From Candidatus Omnitrophota bacterium (GTDB lineage: Bacteria > Omnitrophota > Gorgyraeia > Duberdicusellales > 4484-171): 54,772 bases of DNA. A program made the translations under genes and the position numbers. The stretch is taken from contig JAIPHA010000008.1 in assembly GCA_021735445.1 (NCBI GenBank), positions 1 through 54,772 on the forward strand, given 5' to 3'. The notes below the pieces were generated by a model. That model ran no database searches. It was given only the letters and a program-made list of their open reading frames with translations, and was not told where the DNA came from. Shown here piece after piece: positions 8,137 to 17,009 of this stretch (position 1 is its first letter; the number at the start of each line of letters is the position of its first letter).

Positions 8137-10025
8137 TTTTTTTTTTACCGATTACAGTAGTAATTTTTCATTTTATTTTATTGCCGGCTGTTTGTTCAGG
8201 AAATCAATCCGATAAAATAAAATCCTGCCTTAATACCGCTACTGTTTTTAAGCAATCCTTTCAATACAAAAATGCCATAGAGGCGTTTGAGAATTCCGGA
8301 GAAGGCGATAGTGATCTTGTTAAAAAATATTTAGCTAAACTTTTTTATTTAACCGGCCAAAGCAAACGCGCCTATCAAAAGATAAGCGAACTTGATTCTA
8401 AGAATTGGGACAGCTATCTTTATCTGGGCCTGATAAATGAAGATTTAGGCCGGCTGAACCAGGCTGTTTTTGCGTATCAAAAATCTTTAAAGTTAAGAAA
8501 AAGCAGCATTGGCTTGTTTCGTTTAGCAAAAATACACCAAAATCGGGGCCAGTTTCAAAAAGCAGCAGTTTTCTTTAAAAAACTGATAGATCATGATTCC
8601 AGTTACAGGTTGGCTTATTATTACCTGGGCCACTCTTTAAAAGAAGCCGGCAAGAATAAAGACGCCTACCGGTACTTGGCTAAAGCTCTTAACTTTTATC
8701 CTGAGGCCGGAAAGATAAGGGATGAATTTAAAGAGGTAAAAAAAAGCATAGGAAAAGAATTTTTTTTAAAAAAGAGAAAAGAAAAAGCCGCTCAAAGGGA
8801 AAGGGTTACCCTAGGGCCTTATTATAGGCAGAGTGGCATTCCTTTGGTTAAAGTCGGGATTGCAAGGGGGTTGGATCAATTTTCTTTTTTTTCGCCGGCT
8901 GGTTTTAAGCTGCAAGGTAGAAATTCGGTTTATAAGGGCAAGCCGGATGTTTTTTATGATTGTAAGTTAAGGGATAAAAAAATTGTTTTAATTGACCGGA
9001 AAACAGGGCGGGTTTTGAAAGTTTTTTTTCTGCCAATCGAATTAATTCCGGAGCCAAAGCAAGGGAAATACTTTCCCGTCTATGTATTAGACGTAGTCTA
9101 TGGAGCCGGAGATTTTTGGCATAAAAGAATAGACCGGGCTTACCGGGGCGATTTTAGAGTGGTTTTTAAAAAAAATAGAATTACTTTAATAAATCTGGTA
9201 AGCATTGAAGAATATCTTTATGGAGTGTTAGCCGCAGAAATCCCTCCCAGCGTTGACAAGGAGGCCTTGTCGGCTCAGGCTGTCTTGGCCAGGAGTTTAG
9301 CGTTCCGGAATAAGGCAAGGCATAGCGGAGAGGGGTTTGATTTTTGCGCGGATAGTCATTGTCAAGTATATCATGGTTTTTCGGCTGAGACTAATTCAAC
9401 CCAGGAAGCGGTGGATACGACTCGCGGCGAAGTTATTTTTTATCAAGGCAAGGTCCCTGAAATTTTTTATCATTCTAATTGCGGCGGTTGTTTATCTTTT
9501 GATGTTTTCGGAAAAAAACAATATCTAGCTAAGGGAAGAGACTCAGAAAATGCAGGGATGCCCGAGTCGGCTTATGGCAAGGAAGAGTGGTTTCTGAATT
9601 ATCCGGAAAGCTTTTGTAAAACAAAGAGTTCTAAATTCCGTTGGCAAAGAATTTACGACAACCAGGATTCTCAGATAGCCTTTGGGGCCAGCCTGGATAA
9701 AATAGCCGCGATTATCCCCAAAGCCTCTAAGAGTTGTTTTCGCCATAGTAAAATGAACCTTATCTTAACAGATAAAACAATAACTTTAGAAACAGGCCTG
9801 GCGATTAGAAACTTTTTTGATCATTTGCGCAGCAGTGCTTTTAGCCTTGAATTGAAAAAAAATAAATCCGGCCAAGCCGATATGCTTATTTTTTGGGGGG
9901 CAGGCTTTGGCCATGGTTCCGGGCTTTGCCAGTATGGGGCAATTGGGATGGCCAGGCGGGGCTATGGCTATCAAGAAATATTAAAGCATTATTACCCGAA
10001 AGCCCAACTAAAGAAAAGCTATTAA
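8100..10025 (+). CDS. TPR-repeat protein with C-terminal SpoIID/LytB domain
   Basis: Signal/TM segment, TPR-like repeats, then SIEEYLYGVLAAEIPPSVDKEALSAQAVLARSLAF, CADSHCQVYHG, GFGHGSGLCQYGAIGMARRGYGYQEILKHYYP (SpoIID hallmark). Overlaps lpxI by 37 bp. Confidence 0.88.
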   Translation: MEHSRHRLKTKLIFFLPITVVIFHFILLPAVCSGNQSDKIKSCLNTATVFKQSFQYKNAIEAFENSGEGDSDLVKKYLAKLFYLTGQSKRAYQKISELDSKNWDSYLYLGLINEDLGRLNQAVFAYQKSLKLRKSSIGLFRLAKIHQNRGQFQKAAVFFKKLIDHDSSYRLAYYYLGHSLKEAGKNKDAYRYLAKALNFYPEAGKIRDEFKEVKKSIGKEFFLKKRKEKAAQRERVTLGPYYRQSGIPLVKVGIARGLDQFSFFSPAGFKLQGRNSVYKGKPDVFYDCKLRDKKIVLIDRKTGRVLKVFFLPIELIPEPKQGKYFPVYVLDVVYGAGDFWHKRIDRAYRGDFRVVFKKNRITLINLVSIEEYLYGVLAAEIPPSVDKEALSAQAVLARSLAFRNKARHSGEGFDFCADSHCQVYHGFSAETNSTQEAVDTTRGEVIFYQGKVPEIFYHSNCGGCLSFDVFGKKQYLAKGRDSENAGMPESAYGKEEWFLNYPESFCKTKSSKFRWQRIYDNQDSQIAFGASLDKIAAIIPKASKSCFRHSKMNLILTDKTITLETGLAIRNFFDHLRSSAFSLELKKNKSGQADMLIFWGAGFGHGSGLCQYGAIGMARRGYGYQEILKHYYPKAQLKKSY

Positions 10026-10043
10026 TCTGGCAGGTTAAAAAAA

Positions 10044-10499
10044 ATGTCAAAGAAGAGTTTAAATATTATTATTGATTCTATTGTCCATTTAGCTATTAGC
10101 CTGGAGGTTTTTTTAATCGCTTATGCGAAAACCGGTGATTTTTTTTATTTTTTTATAGCGATATTAGGGGGAGTGGTTATAGACGTTGACCATGGAATCG
10201 ACTGTTTGATTCAGTTTAAAAAAGTAAGCCTTAAAAAAATATTAATTTTTCCTTATTTGAAAAAAAAATATGTTTATCTATTTCTCCATTCATGGGAGCT
10301 GGTCGCAATTTTTGCATTTTTTGCTTTTTTCTTTAATTCTTTGCCCTGGCAGGTATTTATTTTTTCTTGGGCATTGCATCTGCTGGTAGATAATCTTGAC
10401 GATTTCAAAAGAAAAGGGTTGTTACATTATTTTTTATTTTACCGTTTTAAGAAAGGCTTTAAAACAGACAAGCTAGAAGGTTTTATTTTTATCCGCTAG
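10044..10499 (+). CDS. Small multi-TM membrane protein, possibly a YdjM/DUF457-like putative metal-dependent hydrolase
   Basis: Hydrophobic helices with VVIDVDHGID, HSWE and LHLLVDN polar motifs; family assignment tentative. Confidence 0.5.
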   Translation: MSKKSLNIIIDSIVHLAISLEVFLIAYAKTGDFFYFFIAILGGVVIDVDHGIDCLIQFKKVSLKKILIFPYLKKKYVYLFLHSWELVAIFAFFAFFFNSLPWQVFIFSWALHLLVDNLDDFKRKGLLHYFLFYRFKKGFKTDKLEGFIFIR

Positions 10500-11882
10500 T
10501 TAAAGGTTATTTTTTATAAGATAGTTTTCAATATTTTTTGTAGTTTTTAAAGTGCTTACCGCCTTCCAGATATTTTTATTTTCCATGCAAAGATAAAGAG
10601 GGGTCTTAGAGTCAAAATGCCTGATCCATCGAAACATTTTAGTATAGATTGTTTCTCGCAGGAATTGAGGGTATCTTATTTTTTTATCTTCTCCAATAAA
10701 TAGTTCTCCGTAAAAAATATCACTTTTGGGAAAACGTTGTTCAACTATTGGTTTGAGTTGACGGTTAGCCCGAAGCGTGCCTAAGCTTATCCAGGCAAAA
10801 GGAGGTGAAAGTTTTTTATAGAGAAGCCGGGTTAATTCTTGATAATCTTTTTCCCAGTTTTTATAATAGATTATTGGGTCAAAATGAAAAGCAACTTTAA
10901 AACCGGCATTCTGTACTTTTTTTGCGGCAGCCAGCCTTTCTTGTAACCTTGGCGTTCCTTTTTCTTCGGAGTTGACGATTTTTTCCGGGTTAAGCGACCA
11001 GGAGATTATTATATTTGAAGCCGGTTTTTCTCTAAGGATATTTTCGATTTTGTCGCTTTTGGTTTTTAGTTCAAAAAGTACCTTTTTGTTACGAAAATAA
11101 GAGATTAACCGGGAAGAATAGTTTGTTATATGATCCAGGGCTAGCGAATCCAGGAATTCACCGGTGCCGATTCTAACTGGGCCGGTAAGTTTTTTCTCAA
11201 ATCGGTCGAATTGGGTAAAAAAATCATCCAGGTTTGCCGGTAAAACTATACCGGGCGAATTGGTGTATTGCTGGAGGTAGCAATAGGAGCAGTCAAAGGG
11301 GCAGCCGTAACCGAGGTTAAATATCCAGTAGCCGCAGCCGAGGTGGTTTTTTGTACAGGGGCAGGGTTTTAAAAAATCCCGGGTTTCTTTGGTAATAAAG
11401 ACTAATGGCTTTTTTAATTTAGCTATTTTAAATTGATTATTTTTGAAATAATTTTTAAAAGTAGATATTTGTTTTATTTTTAAATTTGGAAACTGCCTTT
11501 GAAAGTTTTTGACCAGGTAGCTGCCCCTAGTTTCTTTTTCAAAAAAAAGGGTAGCCGGCTTAAAAGTTTTTCTTACTACCCAGTTGTTTTTTAAGACGGG
11601 CTGTATTTTGTTTAAAAATAATTTTTTCTTATTAATATCTTCGTGAGCCGAAGTCAAGGGGTAGCGGTATTTGACCAAGCAATTTTTAAGGGCAAGAAAT
11701 CTATTTTTACCGGTTCGCTTATCATAACCGGAATTTATTTTTAAATAGTCAATCAGGCGAGCCGTTGAGATGTTTTGCCGGCGTTCAACTTCAAAGATAA
11801 GCCTTTCTAAATCCTGGTATTGGTTTTGATTTAATCGACAACAAAATTTTTTTTCTATTTCTTTTTTTAATTTTTTATTCAT
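10500..11882 (-). CDS. Spore photoproduct lyase family radical SAM protein
   Basis: CGYWIFNLGYGCPFDCSYCYLQQYTN (Cx3Cx2C cluster motif with flanking residues typical of the SPL family). Confidence 0.8.
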   Translation of the reverse strand: MNKKLKKEIEKKFCCRLNQNQYQDLERLIFEVERRQNISTARLIDYLKINSGYDKRTGKNRFLALKNCLVKYRYPLTSAHEDINKKKLFLNKIQPVLKNNWVVRKTFKPATLFFEKETRGSYLVKNFQRQFPNLKIKQISTFKNYFKNNQFKIAKLKKPLVFITKETRDFLKPCPCTKNHLGCGYWIFNLGYGCPFDCSYCYLQQYTNSPGIVLPANLDDFFTQFDRFEKKLTGPVRIGTGEFLDSLALDHITNYSSRLISYFRNKKVLFELKTKSDKIENILREKPASNIIISWSLNPEKIVNSEEKGTPRLQERLAAAKKVQNAGFKVAFHFDPIIYYKNWEKDYQELTRLLYKKLSPPFAWISLGTLRANRQLKPIVEQRFPKSDIFYGELFIGEDKKIRYPQFLRETIYTKMFRWIRHFDSKTPLYLCMENKNIWKAVSTLKTTKNIENYLIKNNL

Positions 11883-11970
11883 TGATTGTTTTCCATATAT
11901 TAATTGTTTTAAGATATCAATTGCTTCAAGAAACGAAATTTTTTCGCATGCTGTTAATATGAATGTTTTA

Positions 11971-12810
11971 TCAATATAAAGAATATTTATTTAGTATTTG
12001 TTGATATTTTTTTATTTCTTTGGTTTTATTTCTTTTTTTTGATCCCTTTATATAAATTAAGCATTTCTCTTTTAATTGTTGATAGGCCGCTTGGTATTGA
12101 TGTTTGTTAAGATTTTTAGTTTGAAGAATTTTATCTAAAGAATAAATTCTAAACTTATCCATTCCCGGATATTTTTTTGATTGTTGGTCCTTGTGCCCGC
12201 CTTCCTTTATGGTTAAAGCCTTTGGAATTAGACATACAGGGTAGCGCAAGGTTGCTCTTAGCCAGAAGTCATAGTCTTCGCAAGCTAAGAGGTTTTTATC
12301 GAAATTGCCAATTTCGCGAAAAACTTGCTTTTTGATTGCAGCGGTAGAGATGCTGATTGAGCATAATTTGACAGCATTCTCGAAAATAAAACCGGCGGAT
12401 TTTTTATGTTCTTGTTTTTGGGGAAGGAATTTATTATTTCTGTACCAAATTTCCTGGCTATGGAATATTTTATAAGCGGGATTTTTTTGTATATATCGGG
12501 AGGTGATTTCTAATTTGTCTTTGCAGAACCGGTCGTCTGAATCAAGGAAACAGACAAACTCTTTTTTAGCCTTTTTAATACCTAAATTGCGGGCCGAAGC
12601 CGGCCCCTGGTTTTGTTGAAAATAGTATTTTAATTTAGGGTTTTTTTGATCTCCGATAAAGTCTTTTGTTTTGTCGGTTGAGCCATCGTCTACAATGATC
12701 AATTCATAATTATCATAAGTTTGGTTTAATACCGAATCTATTGCTATTTTTAAAAAGTCTTTTCGGTTGTAAGTTGGAATAATTACGCTAAATGAAAGTT
12801 TTTTGTTCAT
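11971..12810 (-). CDS. Family 2 glycosyltransferase
   Basis: SVIIPTYNRKDFLKIAIDSVLNQTYDNYELIIVDDGSTD, FLDSDD. Confidence 0.9.
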   Translation of the reverse strand: MNKKLSFSVIIPTYNRKDFLKIAIDSVLNQTYDNYELIIVDDGSTDKTKDFIGDQKNPKLKYYFQQNQGPASARNLGIKKAKKEFVCFLDSDDRFCKDKLEITSRYIQKNPAYKIFHSQEIWYRNNKFLPQKQEHKKSAGFIFENAVKLCSISISTAAIKKQVFREIGNFDKNLLACEDYDFWLRATLRYPVCLIPKALTIKEGGHKDQQSKKYPGMDKFRIYSLDKILQTKNLNKHQYQAAYQQLKEKCLIYIKGSKKRNKTKEIKKYQQILNKYSLY

Positions 12811-12881
12811 AATAAGCTTGGTTAAATGAAATACTAATTGCCTAGACGATTTGGCTCTTAGCTGTATAATTATAACATATA

Positions 12882-12956
12882 AGTCCTAAGTCCAAAGTCC
12901 AACGTCCAAAGTCAGAAAATATTAAGATTTGGGCTCAGGACATAGGACTCAGGACT
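12882..12956. repeat. AGTCC-word inverted repeat element
   Basis: AGTCCTAAGTCCAAAGTCC (12882-12900) pairs 16/19 with GGACATAGGACTCAGGACT (12938-12956); a further AACGTCCAAAGTC word follows the left arm. Confidence 0.7.
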
Positions 12957-12963
12957 ATTAACC

Positions 12964-14082
12964 ATGGTAAAGTCGTTGTACATTCATATTCCTTTTTGCC
13001 AAAGCCGCTGCGCTTATTGCGATTTTTACAGTACTGTCTATAGCAAAGATTTGGCAGCTTCTTTTGTTTTAGCCTTAGCAGAACAATTAAAGAGGTTGGA
13101 TTACAACTTTGAAACTATTTATATCGGGGGAGGGACCCCGACGATATTAGATATAGATTTAACGGAAAAATTGCTAAAAGAATTACAAAGATTAGCCGGT
13201 GATCTTAAAGAATTTACTATAGAAGCAAATCCAGAGAGCCTTGATGCAGATAAAATTAAGCTGTTTCTTGACTATGGCGCCAACAGAATAAGCATAGGTT
13301 GCCAGTCTTTTGATGACCAAAAATTAAAATTTTTAGGCCGGGCCCATTGCGCAGATCAGGCTCTAAAATCACTAAAGTTAGCTAAAAAAATAGGCTTTGA
13401 TAATATAAGCATAGATTTAATCTACGGATTGCCGGATGAATCATCAAAGGCATGGGGAAAGGAGCTTGCCAGAGCCGGGGAGCTTCCCATAACCCATCTA
13501 TCCGCGTATATGTTAACTTATGAAAAAGAAACCCGGCTGTTTAAGCGTTTGCAAAATAAAAAGTTTTTGCCGTTAGCAGCCGATAAAGTGGCCGGAATGT
13601 ATAAACAGCTTATTAGCCAGCTTGCTGCAAAAAATATTTTTCAATATGAGATATCTAATTTTGCCAAAACAGGATGCAGGTCTATCCATAATTGTAGATA
13701 TTGGGAAAATGAATCATATCTCGGGTTAGGCCCTTCGGCTTCTTCTTTTTTAGGAGGATTGCGGCGGAAAAATATATCTTCTTTAGAAAAATACATAACA
13801 GCGTTGAAAAACGGAAAACAAATTTGGGACTATTCAGAAAAGCTTTCTCCCCTGGCCGCGGCAAAAGAAACAGCAGCTTTAAAGATCAGAACGGCAGAAG
13901 GGCTGGATTTTAGCTGGTTTCTGAAAAAAACCGGGTTTGATTTTTTAAAGATAGAGAAAGAAGCTTTACCGTTATTGCTAAAACAAAAATTGATTAAATA
14001 CAGCCAAGGCAGCCGAAAGAAAATACAGCTTACCAGAAAAGGCTTTTTATTTGCTGATACTGTATCAAGTGCTTTCCTTTGA
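12964..14082 (+). CDS. hemW: HemW-like radical SAM protein (oxygen-independent coproporphyrinogen III oxidase-like)
   Basis: LYIHIPFCQSRCAYCDFYS, YIGGGTPT, SAYMLTYEKET, GLGPSASSF. Confidence 0.88.
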   Translation: MVKSLYIHIPFCQSRCAYCDFYSTVYSKDLAASFVLALAEQLKRLDYNFETIYIGGGTPTILDIDLTEKLLKELQRLAGDLKEFTIEANPESLDADKIKLFLDYGANRISIGCQSFDDQKLKFLGRAHCADQALKSLKLAKKIGFDNISIDLIYGLPDESSKAWGKELARAGELPITHLSAYMLTYEKETRLFKRLQNKKFLPLAADKVAGMYKQLISQLAAKNIFQYEISNFAKTGCRSIHNCRYWENESYLGLGPSASSFLGGLRRKNISSLEKYITALKNGKQIWDYSEKLSPLAAAKETAALKIRTAEGLDFSWFLKKTGFDFLKIEKEALPLLLKQKLIKYSQGSRKKIQLTRKGFLFADTVSSAFL

Positions 14083-14105
14083 TAAATTTTTTTAGTAGTG
14101 ATCCT

Positions 14106-14133
14106 TTGCGTCTAAACGACAAAAAGGTATAAT
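14106..14133 (+). promoter_or_regulatory. Putative promoter for the carbamoyltransferase cassette
   Basis: TTGCGT (14106-14111), 16 bp, TATAAT (14128-14133); strong -10, weak -35. Confidence 0.4.
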
Positions 14134-14182
14134 GTAATTATGGAAAATATTTTAGGAGTAGCGCAAGCAATAATTTAATTAA

Positions 14183-14362
14183 ATGAATTTTTTACAAAGA
14201 CTTGCTTCTAAATTGGGTATCGTTAAAGAGTTGTTTATTTTTTTGTGGAAAAATAAATTATGGTGGATGATGCCGATAGTTGTCATCTTTATTCTTTTAG
14301 GAGTATTTATCTGGCTTGTTCAAAGTTCTGCCGCAACTCCGTTTATATACACTCTATTTTAA
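14183..14362 (+). CDS. DUF5989-like small membrane protein (59 aa, not in ORF track)
   Basis: MNFLQRLASKLGIVKELFIFLWKNKLWWMMPIVVIFILLGVFIWLVQSSAATPFIYTLF, recognisable DUF5989 pattern; followed by a TM protein and a carbamoyltransferase. Confidence 0.75.
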   Translation: MNFLQRLASKLGIVKELFIFLWKNKLWWMMPIVVIFILLGVFIWLVQSSAATPFIYTLF

Positions 14363-14365
14363 ATT

Positions 14366-14551
14366 ATGATAAGACTATTTTTGGCCAAAATTAAAAAGCT
14401 GCTCCAAAAAATAATAGAAATAGTAATACAGGTTATTCTATTTATTATATATTTTATTTTATTTTTTCCTTTTGGAATATTTATAAGATTATTTACAGAT
14501 TATTTAAATATTAGGACAGATAGTTCATGGCAGATTGAAAAAGAATGTTGA
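14366..14551 (+). CDS. Small TM protein, SxtJ-like (61 aa)
   Basis: Single hydrophobic stretch followed by FFPFGIFIRLF; position between DUF5989 and carbamoyltransferase. Confidence 0.5.
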   Translation: MIRLFLAKIKKLLQKIIEIVIQVILFIIYFILFFPFGIFIRLFTDYLNIRTDSSWQIEKEC

Positions 14552-14633
14552 TGTTTCAAGTTTTTGTAAAATACCATTTTGCGATCGGTATCTTAAGGGA
14601 AGAAGTTATAAAACCAATCAGAGAAGATTAAAA

Positions 14634-16400
14634 ATGTATATCTTAGGAATATCTTGTTACTATCACGATTCTGCGGCTTGCTTATTAAAAGAGGGAGAGT
14701 TGATTGCCGCCGCCCAGGAGGAAAGGTTTACCGGAATTAAGCATGACTTTTCTTTTCCTTATAATGCTATTAGGTTTTGTTTAGAACAGGGACACATAGA
14801 AGCAAAAAATCTTCACTTTGTGTTTTTTCATGAAGATCCATTTCTAAAGCTTGAAAGAATAATCAAAACTGTTTTTTCCACTTATCCTAAATCGCATAAA
14901 CTTTTTAATGAGGTGGCAAAGAATTGGCTGAAAGATAAATTATGGATTAAGGCTACCATTGAAGAGTCTTTAGGTATTTCTAAAGATAAAATATTATTTT
15001 GCAAACATCATTTATCTCATGCTGCCAGCAGTTTCTTTTGTTCGCCCTTTAAGCAGGCAGCGGTTTTGACCTGTGATGGGGTGGGGGAATGGGCAACTAC
15101 TACTCTGGGAGCAGGAATAGCAAATTGGGGAGGAACTAACAAAAATGAAATAAAAGTGCTAGGGGAGATAAAGTTTCCTCATTCTTTGGGTTTATTATAC
15201 TCAGTATTTACTGCTTTTTTAGGATTTAAAATAAATAACGGGGAATATAAAGTAATGGGGATGAGCAGTTTTGGCGAGCCAAAATATACAGATAAAATTT
15301 ATCAGCTTATAAAAGTTAAGCCGGATGGAAGTTTTAAATTAGACCTGAGCTATTTTTCTTTTCATTACTCCACAACTAGCAGTTTTAACAAAAAATTTAT
15401 TACCCTTTTTGGCAAACCACGTTCTCCTGATGCCCGGTTTGCCTTAGATAAATGTAACGCTAATGATACTATTACCCGGAAAGAAATAAAAGAAAACCAG
15501 AGGTTTGCCGATATTGCGGCCAGTATCCAGCAGGTAAGCGAAGGTATTTTAATCAAAATCGCAAATTATTTATACCAGCAGACTAAGCTGGATAAGTTAT
15601 GTCTGGCGGGTGGGGTGGCGTTGAATTGTGTTGCTAATTACAGATTATTAAGAGAGACTCCCTTTAACGATATTTTTATTCAACCTAACGCCGGAGATGG
15701 GGGCGGTGCTTTGGGCGCGGCGTTGTATGGGTGGCATGGCCTGCTCAATAAACCCAGAGATTTTATTTTAAACCACTCTTTTTGGGGAAAGGAATATCAT
15801 CCGGAAGAGATAAAAAAATTTTTGCAAAAGCAAAGAGTGAGCTATGAAGAGCTTGATGAAGATGGTTTAATAAATTATGTAGTAAAAAGTTTAATTGATC
15901 AGAAAATAGTAGGCTGGTTTCAAGGCCGGGCTGAATGGGGGCCGCGGGCCTTAGGGCATCGTTCTATTTTAGCAGACCCTAGAGATGAAAAGATGAAAGA
16001 TAGATTGAACTTAAGCATAAAGTTTAGAGAACCATTTCGTCCTTTTGCTGCTTCGGTTCTTTATGAGCATGCAGGCGCTCTTTTTGCCAGCGATGATATT
16101 AAAGATCAGTCTCCGTTTAGATTTATGCTTTATGCTTTACCGTTGGCAAAGAATTTAATTCCTGCTGCAGTCCATGTCGATGGAACCTCGCGTCCTCAGT
16201 TTGTGCGTCAAGATAACTCCCGGTTATTTTATAAGTTAATAAATAAATTTTTCCAAAAAACCGGTGTCCCCGCTATACTTAATACCTCATTTAATTTAAA
16301 AGGCCGCCCGATTGTAAATTCTCCGTCTGAAGCATACGATACATTTAAGAGGAGTGGGATGGATCTATTGGTGATGGATAAGTTTTTGGTCCGTAAATAA
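14634..16400 (+). CDS. Carbamoyltransferase (NodU/CmcH/SxtI-type)
   Basis: MYILGISCYYHDSAACLLKEGELIAAAQEERFTGIKHD, GGVALNCVANYRL, GRAEWGPRALGHRSILADPR, NTSFNLKGRPIVNSPSEA. ORF track starts at 14535 but the family start is ATG 14634. Confidence 0.92.
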   Translation: MYILGISCYYHDSAACLLKEGELIAAAQEERFTGIKHDFSFPYNAIRFCLEQGHIEAKNLHFVFFHEDPFLKLERIIKTVFSTYPKSHKLFNEVAKNWLKDKLWIKATIEESLGISKDKILFCKHHLSHAASSFFCSPFKQAAVLTCDGVGEWATTTLGAGIANWGGTNKNEIKVLGEIKFPHSLGLLYSVFTAFLGFKINNGEYKVMGMSSFGEPKYTDKIYQLIKVKPDGSFKLDLSYFSFHYSTTSSFNKKFITLFGKPRSPDARFALDKCNANDTITRKEIKENQRFADIAASIQQVSEGILIKIANYLYQQTKLDKLCLAGGVALNCVANYRLLRETPFNDIFIQPNAGDGGGALGAALYGWHGLLNKPRDFILNHSFWGKEYHPEEIKKFLQKQRVSYEELDEDGLINYVVKSLIDQKIVGWFQGRAEWGPRALGHRSILADPRDEKMKDRLNLSIKFREPFRPFAASVLYEHAGALFASDDIKDQSPFRFMLYALPLAKNLIPAAVHVDGTSRPQFVRQDNSRLFYKLINKFFQKTGVPAILNTSFNLKGRPIVNSPSEAYDTFKRSGMDLLVMDKFLVRK

Positions 16401-16433
16401 ATATACGAGGCATACTTTACCATCTAACATTTT

Positions 16434-16702
16434 CGTTGCGGCCTGTTTTGCCCGATGGAGGGGACGTCTCCCTCATTTATAACCTTTTGGTAATCAAGGG
16501 TTTATAAACTGGCATTTTCCGCTTATTTTCGGAAAACACTGATTCATAACTCCTTTATCTGCAGTAACTTATGACAGAGGGAAACGTCCCCTCTTAAAGG
16601 GGTGGATTATGCAATATTTTTGTTTGGACTTGTTTTGTTGCATAGCGGCTACCGCAACGGTTTTTAAATCAAATGGTGCCGCAATAAGAGTTAAAATCCA
16701 CC
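16434..16702. repeat. Nested inverted-repeat intergenic element (BIME/MITE-like or structured RNA)
   Basis: Outer CGTTGCGG (~16434) / CCGCAACG (~16652); inner GAGGGGACGTCTCCCTC (~16458) / GAGGGAAACGTCCCCTC (~16577), 16/17 complementary; local hairpin TTTTCCG/CGGAAAA (16515-16536); GGTGGATT (~16600) / AATCCACC (~16695). Confidence 0.55.
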
Positions 16703-16728
16703 GGGGGGCGAATTTTTCTTTTTTTATC

Positions 16729-16756
16729 TTGACAAAAATATCTTTTATAGTATTAT
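16729..16756 (+). promoter_or_regulatory. sigma70-like promoter heading the tRNA-Thr/rpmG/tRNA-Trp/secE-nusG operon
   Basis: TTGACA (16729-16734), 16 bp, TATTAT (16751-16756), ~70 bp upstream of tRNA-Thr. Confidence 0.6.
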
Positions 16757-16828
16757 CGAAAGGTCGGTTCTTGTATAAATAGTTTTTAGATGCTGGAGAA
16801 AGCTTTTAGCAAAGAGCGCTGGCGTTAT

Positions 16829-16900
16829 GCCTGGGTAGCTCAGGGGCAGAGCGCGTCCTTGGTAAGGACGAGGTCATGGGTTCAACTCCCATTCCAGGCT
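16829..16900 (+). tRNA. tRNA-Thr (GGT)
   Basis: GCCTGGGTAGCTCAGGGGCAGAGCGCGTCCTTGGTAAGGACGAGGTCATGGGTTCAACTCCCATTCCAGGCT; cloverleaf folds, anticodon loop TTGGTAA. Confidence 0.95.
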
Positions 16901-17009
16901 GAAAGAAAGTGGTAATTTCTGCAAAGGAAACCGGCTCAAAAATTTGAAAGTTTAAAAAAATTGACGGGGGGATTTTAAACCCTAAATTTTATTATTTTTA
17001 TAACTTATT

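Noticed and set aside
16600-16655. Short minus-strand ORF MQQNKSKQKYCIIHPFKRGRFPLS* within the inverted-repeat element
   Set aside because: 24 codons, no RBS and no recognisable motif; likely chance.
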